Assembly (NCBI GenBank): GCA_021432635.1
Contig: MU270099.1
Span: 66,693-130,692, forward strand
Source: Thozetella sp. PMI_491
Lineage: Eukaryota > Ascomycota > Sordariomycetes > Chaetosphaeriales > Chaetosphaeriaceae
DNA: 64,000 nucleotides
Reading direction: 5' to 3'
Shown: piece after piece, positions 14,001-29,000 of the stretch
Layout: each line of letters begins with the position of its first letter
Numbering within the stretch: the first letter of the stretch is position 1
Program-made: the position numbers and the translations under genes
Notes under the pieces: model-generated
What the model saw: only the letters and a program-made list of their open reading frames with translations
Told to the model about the DNA's origin: nothing
Database searches by the model: none

Positions 14001-17000
14001 TGTTCCGCTCTCCCAGCTAGACCACGTCCATCTATCGACCAAAGAGTGCATCTGGGCTTGGAACAAAAACATGCCTGCTACGATTATAGACTGCGTGCAC
14101 CACATGGTGGAGAAGCAAGTGGCCCTCCGTCCACAGGCGGTCGCCATACGTGGCTGGGATGGCGACTTCTCGTATTACGAGATGAATGAGAGAGCAGAAA
14201 ATCTGGGGCGGTACCTGATAGACCTTGGCATTGGCCCTGAGGTTCTCGTACCTGTGTGTTTTGACAAATCGGCCTGGACCGTCATCGCCATGCTCGCGGT
14301 TCTCAAGGCAGGAGGTGGCGTGGTACCGCTCGATGCTACGCATCCCGTGCCTGTACTTGAAGCGAAGGTTACAGATGCACGCGCTCATTTGGTTATTGCA
14401 TCTGAGATGCGAGCACATTTGTTCGAGTCCATGGTGCCGTACGTGGTGGCCGTTGGCCCTCAGCTGCCACTCGGATCATCTCACACTACAAGACCGACGC
14501 AGACCACTTCAATGAAAGCAGCGGGAGCCCAATTCCCAGACGACTGCGATACCAAGATACTATCCAGAGTCTCTCCCTCCAGTGCCGCTTTCGTCATGTT
14601 CACATCGGGATCCACTGGTAAGCCCAAGGGCGTCGTGCTCTGCCACGAAGCGCTGGTGACGAGCGGGCTGGCTCATGGTGCGGCGCTTGGCCTCGGGCCA
14701 CACACACGCTTCCTCCAGTTCGCAGCACACACTTTTGACAACAGTATCGAGGAGATGTTCACCACACTGATGCATGGCGGCTGCGTGTGTGTGCCCTCCG
14801 AGGAAGACCGGCTGAGCGACCTACCCAGCGCCATTGCTTCCCTAGACGCAAATTTCATGGACCTTACGCCCACAGTGGCTTCGATTTTGCGCCCGGAGCA
14901 GGTACCATCGATCCAAGGCATCGCTGTCGGCGGTGAGGCGCTTACCCGCGAGGTCCTAGACATCTGGGGCGCCGCCATACCCACGCACAACCAGTATGGC
15001 CCAAGCGAGTGCTCTATCAACGCCACACACCGGCTACATACGGACGCGCAGGGCGAGCCAGCCAACATAGGCTGGAGCGTCGGCAGCGTTTCGTGGGTGG
15101 TGGACCCGTGCGACCACGACAGACTTGTGCCCGTCGGGTGCGCCGGCGAGCTGCTCATCGAAGGTCCCATCCTGGCTCGAGGATACCTAAATCGAGAAGA
15201 TGAGACAACAAGAGCATTTATTAAACAACCCAAGTGGGCATCATCAGATCCGTATCACGCCGACAGAGGAAGTCGCAGGATGTACAAGACCGGCGACATG
15301 GTAAGGTACAACTCAGATGGCTCGCTAATCTATCTAGGCCGTAAGGACACCCAGGTGAAACTACACGGACAGCGCATCGAGTTGAGCGAGATTGAACATC
15401 GTATCAGAGAGCATTTGCCGTCGACTGCACAATCTGCGATCGAGCTGGTACATCTCGGAGAGTCCCAAAATAAGGCGCTGGCCGCATTTATTTGTTCTTC
15501 TGCTCCCTCTTCGGCGGAGTCTCCCGAGGAGAGCCAAAGGGACCAAGCCGTTCGAATATTGCCCACGAATACAAACTTTCGCTCTCTCACGCAGAATATC
15601 ACCGGGTCCATGGTGGCCGAGGTGGCCTCGTACATGGTGCCCAGTCTGTTCTTACCTGTATCCCATATGCCGCTCACGTCGTCGGGAAAGCTGGATCGCC
15701 GTCGACTGCGTATGCTAGCGGAAGGCTTACCCGAGGCCTCGACCAAGGAATATCGCCAAGGCTCTGGAAGCCGTAAGGGCCGTTCTGCTAAAACCGCTAT
15801 GGAGAAGGCCTTGCAGGAGCTGTGGGCGTCGGTGTTAAGAGTATCTGGTGATGTCATCAGCGCTGACGACAACTTCTTCCAACATGGCGGTGACTCTGTC
15901 GGAGCGATGCGGCTCGTTGCGGCGGCACGGCAGAGATCCATTAAACTCGCGGTAGCGAGCATATTCCAGACGCCGAAACTTTGCGACATGGCAGAGGTAG
16001 CTGTCTGGGTTGGTTCCCATTGCTATGGTGAAGTCATGCAAGAAGAATCAATGCCCGAGCCACTCGAACCATTCTCCTTACTCAAAGATGCGGACGAAGC
16101 AATTCTACAGCAGCTTCGGCAGCAGGTAGCTTCCATCTGTCGCATAGACACTGAGTCCATCGAGGACATTTATCCCTGTACCCCGCTCCAAGAAGGCCTG
16201 GTCGCAGCATCTCAGAAGCAGCCGGGCGCTTATGTTGCCATGAATGCGTACGAGCTTCCAGCTGGCACCGACATGTCTCGATTCAAACGCGCTTGGCAGG
16301 AGGTGGTATTATCTGAGCCCATTTTGCGGACGCGCATCGTATTTATCGAGAACAGGGGATTCTTACAAGTTGTCGTCCGTGATATGAAGATCCCCTGGAC
16401 GACGGTGGAGAACATCCGTGATCTCCCTGGAGCGCATCGTGAGCTCCCCCCGTATGACGGTGGCGACCTTTCTCGATACGCTATTGCTGGAGAACATAGT
16501 ATCCAGCCAACCTTCATATGGACAGTGCATCACGCGCTTTATGACGGATGGAGCTTGCCTACCTTGCTCGGACGGGTCGAATCACAGTACCGACATACCC
16601 AATCGTTCATGGACATGACGCCCCAGTACTCGCGATTTGTGGAATACCTCTGCCACGGCTTTGATATTGCCTCCTCAGAAGCCTTTTGGAAAGCCAATTT
16701 GTCCAACTCAGCTTATGGCACCGCACCCGAGCACTTCCCCCAGCAACCTCATCCGGGCTACCGAGTCCAGGCAAGTAGCCAGGCACATCGGCATGTACGT
16801 TTCACGCGACCCGCCGGTACCAGCTTAACAACTGCTTCGTTTTTGCGGGCAGCTTGGGCACTCACACTGTCTGTGTACACTGGCTCCGATGATATTGTGT
16901 TCGGCGAGATTCTCAGCGGGCGAGACATACCTCTCATCCGAGTCGAGGATATGGTCGGGCCAACACTTGCGTTGGTGCCGCGCCGGTTGCACATCGATCC

Positions 17001-20000
17001 CACTGTTAGCGTCGACCACGCGCTAGCAGAGATGCAAACGCGTCTCAACGAGGCCATCCCGCATCAGTTCATGGGACTACAGCGCATCAAGACTCTTAGT
17101 CCGGCTTCGGCGGCTGCATGTGAATTCCAGAGTCTATTGGTCCTGAATACAACAGAGGAGGAATTTTCAGCTGATAGTCTTTGGAGCAACATGACGAGCG
17201 GGGGTACGAAACAAGGAGCTGATTTCTTCAGCTACCCTCTCAACATCACCGGCAGCATTGGCCGCAACCATGACAACCAGGGCGCGTACGATGAGATGGA
17301 GATAGGTGTATACTTTGACGCCGAGGTCGTACCGCGATGGCAAGTGATGCGCATATTGGGGCTGTTCGAAACCATCTTGTCGAAATTCACCGCTGCGGAG
17401 AGCCAGGGAGTCAAGATCGGGAACTTAGACTTGCTGAGTCCAGATGATAAGGCCACGATACTTGAGTGGAACAAAAGCCCTGGACCACTGGTGGAACGTC
17501 CCATTCACGACCTCATCGTCGAGCAGATAACGCAGCCAGAGGCCCTAGCTTCTGCGGCTGTCGTGGGATGGGATGCCACTTTTTCCAATGGTGAACTCGA
17601 CGCGCTTTCAACAGCTCTGGCGCACGAGCTGACATCACGGGGCATTGGCCGCAGTGGTAGCAGCAAATATGTCCCCTTCTGTTTTGACAAGTCGGCTGTG
17701 GCCGTGGTGGCCATCCTTGCTATACTGAAGGCGGGGGCAGCATTTGTGCCTCTGGATCCTACCTATCCAGTGTCTCGTCTAAGGAGTATTGTCGACGATT
17801 GCGCGCCCGACTTGATTTTGTGCTCGACACAGTTCGGAGGCATTTGCTCTGAAATTCTAAGAGCCGTATTAACGGTCGACATGCCCATGCTAAAGAGGCT
17901 TGAGAAAGAGATGCCAGAAGATGTATCAGCAGCTGCCGATTCCAATGGTGTGTGGTACCGTCCCTATCGCTATATAACTTCATCCTTTTGCTAATCCAGA
18001 CACATAGTTCATGGTCCCCTCCCTAGCGATCCAGCATACGTAATATTTACATCCGGGACAACAGGCAAGCCAAAGGGGGCTATTGGTATGTCGATCTCGG
18101 TCTTGGCTTTTCTGGCTTTTAGCTGGGCCGCTATTCTTGCCTCTTTGCTCAACATCTAACCTTTTACGGACAGTTTCCCATACGGCATTCTGCTCGAGCG
18201 CTGCCGCACACAGTCAGGCTATGCTTATGACAGCACCTCGATTCAGGTTCCTGCAATTTGCTGCCTACACTTTCGATGCCTCTCTCGTGGAGATTTTGAC
18301 GACACTGATGATGGGTGGCACCGTGTGCGTACCCCACGAGGCCGATCGTACCAACGGCCAGATTGCCGCCTCTATGGAACGTATGGGCGTGACCATGGCC
18401 CTCCTAACGCCTTCATTCGCTCGGACGCTGGTACCTACCGACGTACCGCATCTCAAGACCCTGATTCTGGGCGGCGAGGCCATGTCCCAAAGTCACCTTG
18501 ACACCTGGGCCGAACAGGTGGACCTAGTGAATGCGTACGGTCCTAGCGAGTGCGCCGTCGTTGCCGCAGCGAACCCCAATATGACCCGCTCGTCTAACCC
18601 AGCCAGTTTGGGGCGAGGTCTCGGCCGTTACTGGGTAGTAGACCCTCGGAACCATAATCGACTTGCCCCGCTCGGCTCCGTTGGCGAGCTCGTAGTCGAG
18701 GGACCGACACTCTCGAGCGGCTATCTCGGGAACGAGCTGGAAACGCGCAAGGCATTTATCGAAAATCCGGCATGGGTGCGAGATGACGCCTTGTGCCTCC
18801 CAGATATAATCCCAGGAGCGACGCGCCGTATGTATAAGACTGGCGATTTGGTGCGCATCGGGGATTCCCTGCCCGGGGAGATGTTCTATGTCGGCCGCAA
18901 AGGGGCTTCCCAGGCTAAAATAAACGGCCAGAGGTTGGAACTCGATGAGATCGCTCATCATCTCGCCGGAGATGATGCCGTGCAGAATGCTGTTGTAGTG
19001 TTCCCCAAAAAGGGACCCTATGCAAAGCAACTGGTCGCAATGATCTCGTTGAGAAACATTTCTCGTTCCAAAGCTCCCGAGCAGTTAAATCTGGTAACAT
19101 CTGCAGAGGCTTACTCAGCTGCAAACCACGTTCAGAAGCGGCTGAGAGGACAAGTGCCGGTCTACATGGTCCCGGCAACCTGGCTGGTTCTCAACTCTAT
19201 ACCGCTTTTGCCGTCCGGGAAGATCGATCGTACCCGCACAAGCACATTCATCGAGAATATAAGCAACGAAATGCTTGAAAATGTCCTTCTTGCTCAAGGA
19301 GCTGAACGGCATGTACTCCAGAACGAAACCATGGGTTCTGTGGGGCCCAATTTCCCCTCAACTGAGGACACACTCAAGTCCATCTGGAGTGAGATTCTCA
19401 ACATCCCTTCCCAGAGAATCAGCCGAAGCATCACTTTCCTCCAGCTAGGAGGAGATAGCATAAGTGCCATCCAGGTCATGGCACGATGTCGGAGCAAAGG
19501 AATTAGCGTCACAGTTCGAGATATCATCCACAGCAAATCTGTGCATGATCTGGCACTTAAGGCTAACTTCACTGGAGGTCAGCAACAGCCACAACCGAAT
19601 TCACTGGCTCCTGCAACCACCCATATCGCTGCTCAAGAAGATTCATACGAATTTGACCTCTCGCCTATTCAGCAGCTTTATTTCCACCGCGTGAGGGAGG
19701 AACCGACACCACATCCTTCAAGCCAGCCACCGTCCCTCCAGTTCAACCAGAGCATACTCTTGCGTCTTACAAGTGACGGCATTACCTCGAACGATTTCAC
19801 AGGCGCATTGCATTCGTTAGTTCAGACACAATCCATGCTTCGCGCACGATTCCGACGGGACGGTGCTGGAAGCTGGCGGCAGCGTATCACGCCTAACGTG
19901 GGAGATTCATACTTATTCAAGACACACGCCATTGCCGCCGCAGGAAATGGACGTATGAAGAAACTCATGAAGAGCTCACAGAAGACACTCGATATCCAAA

Positions 20001-23000
20001 AAGGGCCTCTGATAGCTGCGGACTGGTTCAATATCCGCGAGACTAACCAAGTCTGCATTTTTATCGTCGCTCACCACCTGGTAGTTGATGTTGTCTCCTG
20101 GAGCATCATCTTGCGAGACTTGGAGGATTTCTTTACCTCTGGCCGCATGCTACCACTATCATCCTCCTTGCCGTTCCAGGCTTGGGCCCGAAAGCAATCT
20201 GAGCAGGCGCAGGCCCAAATTAATGGGGTTAGCTTGCTCCCATATCGCCGAGACCGCGAGACGACGAATGAGGCATTGGAATTTTGGGGCATGTCTGACA
20301 AAACGAACCTCTATGGTGACGCGATTACTCGGCACATGAATCTTGACGACAACGCCACGGCGCTGCTACTCGGGCCAGAGTGCCACAGTCCTTTACAAAC
20401 TGAGGTGCTAGACATCCTGCTAGCCGCCATGCTGCTGTCGTACCGAAATGCTACGTCCGCTCGCGGGCGGCATGGGGCACCGACTATCTACAACGAGGGT
20501 CATGGTCGCGAGGTCTGGGATGATTCGCTTGACGTATCGAGAACAGTTGGGTGGTTTACTACTCTGTGCCCCGTGCATTTGCCGAATGAGGCATCCTCAG
20601 GTACGTGGTTACTCACGATTTCCTTTTATATCCGCGGCCCTATTTCCTCCAGTTGCCCCCATTCTACGGGATGAAAACTGACCGAACCCCTCCTTGGGAC
20701 TTTTGTCTAGACAATGACTCTATCAGAGCCGTTCGGTGGGTCAAGGATTATCGACGGCGACTTGTAGGCAACGGGCGACCCTACTTCGCTTACCAACTCC
20801 TGACCTCGAGCGGGCGAGACGAGTACGGACATGACTGGCCAGTCGAGATTATGTTCAACTATCTCGGACAGATACAGCAGCTAACCCGTGGCAACGGTGT
20901 CCTTCAATCCTTCGACATCCCAGAGGCGGCCATGAGTGCGTCCTTAGATATTGGTGGAGATGTCCGTCGCCTTGCCCTCATCGATGTATCGGCTATGGTG
21001 TCAGAGGGCAAGCTAGAGCTATCTTTCACGCACAACAAGCACATGAAGCATCAAGAGACAATCGAGACATGGATGGCTCAATACGTATCGCTTCTTCAAG
21101 AAATCCCTCGGAAAATGATACAGCACAGTACCCAGAGAACCTTAAGCGCATTCCCGCTCCTACCCTTGAGCTATTACAGCATGGAAAATCTCGGCCGCAT
21201 ACTGGAAGAAAACCTGGCATTTGCCAATATGCAGGATATCCAGGACATTTACCCTTGCTCTTCCACGCAGCGTGGCATACTTCTAAGCCAAATCAGAGAT
21301 CCTGGAAAGTATACATACACAGCCGTCTTCGAAGTTGAATCTTCCTGTCCTGGAGGGAAGAAGGGCATCGTTGATGGCCATCGTCTATTCGATGCCTGGC
21401 AAAGAGTTGTTCAGCGCCACGCGACTCTGAGGACTATCTTTGTAGACGCGATCGGCGGTGACGGGCTGATGGACCAGGTCATCTTGCACAGCGCGTTAGG
21501 CCGAGGGCAGATATTACAGTCAGATGGCAACCCGGGAGTGGAAGGAAAAGAGGAAGAGGAGCATGCCCTCAGCGCTCTAAGGAAGCTCTCAACCATGGAT
21601 TGTCGAGAAAATCAGCCGCCGCATCGGTTCACTATCTTCATGACACCCAAGAGCAACCGCGTGTTCTGTCGACTAGACATTAGCCACGCGATATGTGATG
21701 GATCTTCGGCGCCCATCTTGCTCGATGAGTTGACTGCTGCATACAGCAATGACGCCAGAGGCAGCATTTCGACAAAGCCAGTGCCACAGTACCGTGACTA
21801 TGCCGCTCATCTCCAGGCACAGTCTCGTAGCGAGAGCGTTTGCTATTGGAAAAACTATTTGAACGGTGCAGAGCCGTGCCTGTTCCCCACCCTTGGAGAC
21901 GGAAACAGCCTGTCGGACGCACATGGGTCATCGCATGGTTCTTATGTTGTCAGCTTGGGAAATGCCGCCGAGGTCAACCAATATTGCGCTGACTCGAACA
22001 TCACTCCGTCTACCTTGCTCCAATTCGCCTGGGCGCTTGTGCTCCGGTCTTACACCGGCTCGGATGAAGTCTTATTTGGCTACCTCAGCTCCGGCCGGGA
22101 CATTCCCGTGGCACACATCGAGAACGGCATCGGTGCCTTCATCAATATGCTGGTTTGTCGCATGCGCCTCACCGCCGACGCTGAGCTTGGAGAAGCACTA
22201 GACACGATGCAAGTCGATCTTGTGGCGGCTATGGCTCATCCGAATAGCTCACTAGCGGAGATCCAGCACGAGCTGCGGCTTCCTGTCCTGTTCGATACGG
22301 CTTTTACTTACCAGAAACGCGTTGGTACCGCCGCGGGCCTCGAACAGCAACCATGCTCCCATTCGGCAGAACTTCTGTACCGTATCGTGGAAGTGGAAGA
22401 TCCAAGCGAGTACAAAGTCGCAGTCAATGTCGAAGCGACATCCACTTCGCTTGAGGCACACTTCAGTTACTGGCGGAATGCCGTTTCGGATGCGCAGATC
22501 CGGAATGTTGCCGCCACTTTCGAGCAGGTCCTTCACGACCTTGTCGCCCATGGGCAGCAGAACGACGATCGTACAGTGGGAGAGGTTGGTCTTATGAGTC
22601 CTGCAATGATCCAACAGGTTGCAGCTTGGAATAACTACGACCTACCCCGCGTGGACCAGTGCGTGCACGACATCATCTCCCAGCACGCCCAACACCTTCC
22701 GTCCAACACCCCGGCTGTCTGCGGGTGGGATGCTTCGTTTACGTATCAGGAACTTGAACGCGCTGCCACCTCACTCGCACGACACTTGGTCATCGTGTTG
22801 GGCGTGCGCCCGGGGTCACTTGTACCTCTCTGCTTCGAGAAATCCGCGTGGGCAGTTGTCTCGCAGGTCGCGGTTCTCAAGGCGGGCGCTGCATTTGTCA
22901 GCCTTGACCCCGGCCACCCTGACAGTCGCTTAGAGAGTCTCATACAGGATGTGCAAGCCCAGATCGTGCTCTGCTCTACCCACCATAAAGCCAAAGGCGA

Positions 23001-26000
23001 TAGAATCACTGGAGGTGCGACTCTTGTCGTTAATGCCGAGTCTATCGCAGCTCTGGGGCACGAGCCATTCATAGCCCCCAGTGTGGTGGCGTCTAACGCG
23101 GCCTATGTGATTTATACGTCAGGAACGACAGGGAAACCTAAGGGAACGGTCGTGGAGCACGGCGCTTTCTGCACCAGCGCCGTCGCGCACGCCAAGGCTA
23201 TGTTCATGTGGCATGACTCCCGCGTGTTGCAGTTTGCCTCGTACACTTTTGACGCTAGCATCATGGAGATTCTCTCGTGCCTGCTGGTGGGCGGCTGTGT
23301 CTGTGTTCCTTCGGAAGAACAGAGGATGAACGACCTGGCCGCGGCGATCCGAGATATGGGCGTTACTTGGACTCTCCTAACACCCTCGGTGGCGAGCACG
23401 CTCAAGCCCGAACGAGTTCCCTGTCTGAAGACACTAGTCACTGGTGGAGAGGCTATGTCGGCCGGCCACCTCGAGCAGTGGGGTACACAATGCGCACTTG
23501 TAAATGCATACGGCCCGACCGAGTGTGCTGTTGTTGCCACCACGAGCACCAAAGTGGACGAGAACCACCGCGTGTGCAATAACGACAGATCTAATATAGG
23601 TACAGCAGTCGGAGGAAGAATCTGGGTAGTGGATGCCCACAACTCGGATCGCCTAGTGCCTTTGGGTGCAGTTGGCGAGCTTCTAGTGGAAGGCCATCTG
23701 GTGGCGCGAGGATATCTTAACAATGACGAGCAGACCAGGCGGGCATTTATCTTGACGCCTCCCGCATGGACGACAAACTCAGGCTTTTCCGAGCATAAGT
23801 GGTTGCAATTCCATCGCGGAAATAGACCCAAGATGTATCGGACAGGAGATCTAGTGCGCTACAACGCCGATGGGTCCGTTTCTTATGTGGCACGCAAGGA
23901 CACTCAGGTCAAGGTAAATGGGAGACGTATCGAGCCTGGCGAGATCGAGTTTCGTTGCCTCGAGGGCTTGCCAGACGGTGCGCAGGCCGCCGTGGAGGTA
24001 GTTTCGCCACAGACGAGCAAAATTAACCTAGGCACAACTCCAACTAGGTACCTCGCTGTCTTCTTCAGCCTGCCTGGTTCAACCACGGACGCCAGTCGGG
24101 ACACCAGCCTTGCCCCCCGATTCTCTCTCCTGCCCATGTGTGACGCATTTCAAAACGTCGCCCGTGCCATGGAATCCCATATCTCCCGAGTCTTACCAGC
24201 ATATATGATCCCGCAGCTCTTCGTCCCTATCTCGGCTATGCCGTGGACAAGTGCGGGCAAGCTCGATCGCAAACAGCTTCGACAATCCATCGACGAAGCT
24301 CCGAACCGAGAAGCGATTGCGGGCTACCGCTTGTCGTTCAAGGGAGGAGCAGCGACAAAAACCACACATCCAGATTCCATCCCCGAAAAGCCAGGCGTGG
24401 CCTCGACCGCTCCCGTTTGCGAAATAGAGGGCCGCCTGCGTGAGCTTTGGGAGGCGGAGTTAGGGCTTCCCGAGGGCTCTATCAGTTCCAGTGATAATTT
24501 CTTCCGGGTCGGCGGCGACTCGCTCACCGCGATGCGCCTCGTTGGCGCTGCGCGTGCCAGGAGAATCGAGCTATCAGTGGTAGATATCTTTGACAAACCA
24601 GTACTAGCGGACATGGCGAGGGTGTGCAGCGACTATCGCTTAAGCGGCCAAGACAATAAGGACGAAGTCACGGCAACCGAGGCGGTACTATCGGCACCTG
24701 GTAGCGTCCAACCCTTTGACCTGATGCCCTACGGTGAGGGTTCGGCCGAGTTTGATGCTATTCTACGAGAGGTTTCGGTGCATTGCACACTCACCTCCGA
24801 GCAGATCCAGGACATCTATCCATGTAGTCCGCTCCAAGAGGGTCTGATTGCCACTGCCAACAAGCAAGAAGGAGCATATGTTGCAGTGAGCACTCTGAAG
24901 CTTTCGGCGTCGGTCGATCTCGGCCGCTTTAAGGCGGCATGGCAGGAGGTTGTGGATGAGTCGGACACTCTCCGCACGCGGATTGTGCATACAGCGGCAT
25001 CGGGGTTGATTCAGGTTGTACTAACCCCGGCACCTATCGAATGGCACGAGGAGCATCACTTGGAGCAGGCAGTAGCCAGAGGGTGGGAACTTGGGCCTTC
25101 GCCGAAGAATGGAGGGAGACTTGCCAGCTACACCATCGCCCAGCCCGCAGAAAAGCATGCGCGGTATTTTATTTGGGCCATTCACCATGCACTATATGAC
25201 GGATGGAGCCTGCCCCTAATTATCCAACGAGTCCAGGATTCTTATAACTGTATCGGCAGTAACAGCATGAGCACAATTCCCTGCCCGCCGTATTCCAACT
25301 TCATACGGTACCTTGGATCCAGAGACAAGGCTGCTTCCGAAAAATTCTGGATAGAGTTGCTGCGTGGTTCTGCGTCAGCCATCTCTCACTTCCCTCAAAC
25401 TTCAGATCAGGGCGAGACCACCCCCAGCTTCCGCGCCATGATGCATACCATCCGAGTTCGGCGGAGTGATATTATTGCCGAGACAACCATTCCTACTTTG
25501 CTCCGCGCGGCCTGGTCTATTGTCCTAGCTAGTTACACCGGGACAGATGATGTGGTGTTTGGGGAGACACTGGCAGGCCGCAACATTGATCTCCCCGGCG
25601 TGGCGGAGATGACCGGACCGACCTTTACCACTGTCCCGACAAGAGTGACACTTCGACCGGACATGTCTTTGACCGAACTATTGAAGAGCATTCATACCAT
25701 GGCCGGTCGAGTGGTTCCGTACCAACATCTCGGGCTGCAGAGCATCAAGCGACTCAACCCAGACTGTGCAGCTGCTTGCGACTTTAAGAATCTTCTTACG
25801 ATTCAAACTCCTCCGAAACAACGCAACTACGAACAATTGACCGGCAAGCCCGAGATCGAGGAGTGGGACTTCCAAGGTGGCTCGTCGATGGGAGGCTTCT
25901 TCACGCACCCTCTCGTGGTAGAATGCACCGCTACGGACGCCGCTATCGAAGTTATATTACACCATGATGAGAATGTAATTTCGTCTTGGCGAGCCGGGCG

Positions 26001-29000
26001 TCTTGTGCACCAGTTTGATGCTGTGGTACAGCAGTTGGCCACCTCGTCTAACAGCGACACCATACTTGGCGATATTGACGTCTTCAGCGCCAGCGACGCG
26101 GACATGGTATCGGAATGGAACCGTGCGGCGGAGCCTATCGAGTGCGAAACGGTGGACTCCTGCATACATGATCTCTTCGCCTCCCAAGCATCTGCACAGC
26201 CGTCACGAGCGTGTATTGATGCGTGGGATGGTGAGCTGACGTACCATGAAGTTCAGGATTACGCCTCCCGCTTGGCATATCGCCTGCGGCAGCTCGGCGT
26301 CGGACCCGAAACCCTAGTCCCCGTGTGCTTAGCTCGTTCGGCCTGGGCTGTTGTTGCGCTGATGGGTGTTCTCATGTCGGGCGGGGCATTCGTACCCCTC
26401 GATGCGGACCATCCTGTGGAGAGGCAGAGGATCATGCTCGATGCAGTGTCGCCCAAGGTTATGGTCTGCAGTCCCGAATATGCGGCCCGTTTTACCGAAC
26501 TTGTCGAGACATGCGTCCCAGTGGATGGACCAACGCTCCGCATACTCCCCCATCCCCAAGCTCAAGAAAATCATCCATGGTTCCCAGATGCTCGGCCGAG
26601 CAGCACCGCCTACGTCCTCTTCACTTCAGGATCTACCGGCGTTCCTAAGGGCGTAATCGCCTCTCACCTCTCCTTCTGCAGTAGTTCGCGCGCCTACGCC
26701 GCTGTCACGCGTCAAAGCGCATCCTCACGCGTCTTCCACTTCGCATCGCTCACTTTCGATGCCGCGCTCATGGAGGTCCTCACGCCACTTACACTAGGCG
26801 GCTGCGTCTGTGTGCCCGAGGCGAGTGAGCGCCTTCGTGATCCTGGCGGCGCTATCGTACGCCTGCGGGCCAACTGGGCGTTTCTCACCCCGAGTGTCGC
26901 GAGGTTGATCGACCCAGCTGTAGTGAGTCCCACGCCGCTCAAGACACTAGTGTGCGGCGGCGAGGCAGTGCGCGGCGAGACGATCGACCGTTGGGCAGGG
27001 AGTGGTGTGGAGCTGATGAATGGCTATGGTCCCACCGAAACCTGTGTCCTGGCTGTGGTGAACCCTTACTTGTCAGTTCAGAGAGAACCGGGCGTCATAG
27101 GGCACGCAACAGCCGCGGCACGAACTTGGGTAGTACACCCCCAAGATAAACCCGGGAGCAGCAGTCGCCTCGCCCCAGTCGGAGCGGTCGGAGAGCTAGC
27201 AATTAGCGGACCTGGCTTGGCAAAGGGATACCTGAACGATCCAATCAAGACATCACGGGCCTTTATCGACAATCCAGCTTGGTCAACAAACGGTATATTA
27301 GCTTCCAAGAACAACCTCGCCACTGCCAATAGGGCAGGTGTCTCACTTCCTACGCGAATCTACCGCACAGGCGACCTAGTCCGGTACAGACACGACGGAA
27401 GCCTCGACTATATTGGGCGCCGCGATGGCCAGGTCAAAATCAATGGTCAACGCCTCGAACTAGGCGAGATTGAGAATCGTCTAATGGCAAACCCCCTCGT
27501 GCGCCTTGCGATGGTGCTTCATCCCAAGACAGGTCCTTGCAAACGGCAGCTAGTCGGAGTCATCGCCTTGGTTTCGACTGCCCAGAGTGCAAACAGCAAT
27601 GCGAAAGACCCCGATAGCCAAGAAGAGAAAACTACGGTTTCCCATGCACCAAGTGACGACGTTGGCAGTAGCGGTGACCTCCGCCTCGTCGCGACTGGAA
27701 GTCCACCGGACCTCCTGGCCCGAGCACGCACCGAAGTTGCCAAGATCCGGGATCATCTATCCGATACCCTCCCACACTACATGGTTCCGGCCGCCTGGAT
27801 CGTGCTCGAGGCCATGCCCATGGTTGTATCGGGCAAGATGGACAGACAGAGGCTGATGAGATGGGTCGAGAGCCTGGACGACATGGCATACGAGCGCATA
27901 GCACGCAGCCTTGGCATTCTTTCCGGGGACGGAGGCGGCCAGAGCGACGTCGAAATAACCGGGCCGGCTAAGATTTTGCGAGACATTTGGGCTACAGAGC
28001 TACAACTCCCTGCGGATCGGGTGGGAGCGAATGTAGCGTTCCTCAGCCTCGGTAAGTCAACTCTATGCTTAGGGGGGCGAAGCCTTCGATCACAGTCCCC
28101 TCTCCTCTCATATTTGACTAATCTTCGTCACGCAGGTGGGGACAGTATCACCGCAATGGGCGTAGTCTCGCGGGCTCGTAACGCGAAGATCAACCTCTCC
28201 GTCCAAGATGTCATTCGGTCCAAGTCTATCATCCACCTTGCCCAGCAAGCCAGCCTATCATCTCCCTTACTAGGTTCGGAAGTCAAGAGTGGTGGGAAGG
28301 AAGACGATGCCGGTCGGCCATTTGAACTGTCTCCTATTCAGAGCATGTATCTGACAGCGGCTGTTCGCCATACTGGCGACGCACGTTTCAACCAGAGTTT
28401 TACTCTGGGGGTTTCCCGACAAATTCCCGTCGGCACCATGAAGCAAGCGGTAGACGCCATGGTCCAACGACATTCGATGCTCCGCGCGCGATTTTTGAGA
28501 AATAATGGTCGGTGGGAACAGTGTATCGCAAAGGTAAGCTCTCCACCATTCTCCCATCAACAAAATTCTTTACTGACTGCTCGGGCCGGGAAGATGGCAC
28601 CTTCGGCGTATTACTCCCGCGTCCATAAGCTTGGGTCTCCTCGTGAGATGCCCGCACTCATCGGCACAGCGCAAGCTAGCCTATGTATTGAGCAAGGCCC
28701 CGTGTTCAGTGTCAGCTTCTTCGATGTGGCCGGCGAAGACCAAATCATGATTTCCATGATTGCTCATCACCTTTGCGTCGACATGGTATCGTGGCGCATC
28801 ATCGTGCGAGACTTCAGTGAGATTCTGGAGACAGGGGTCTTGGTGGAAGAATCGCCAGCTCTCTCGTTTCGTAACTGGTGTGCCCTACAAGCCAGCCACA
28901 ACAGGACTGTGGATGCAGACTCACTTCTGCCGTTCCGAGATGTTCCTGCCTCTGACCTGGGCTACTGGGGGGCACACGATAAGCCTCTGACGTACGGCAC

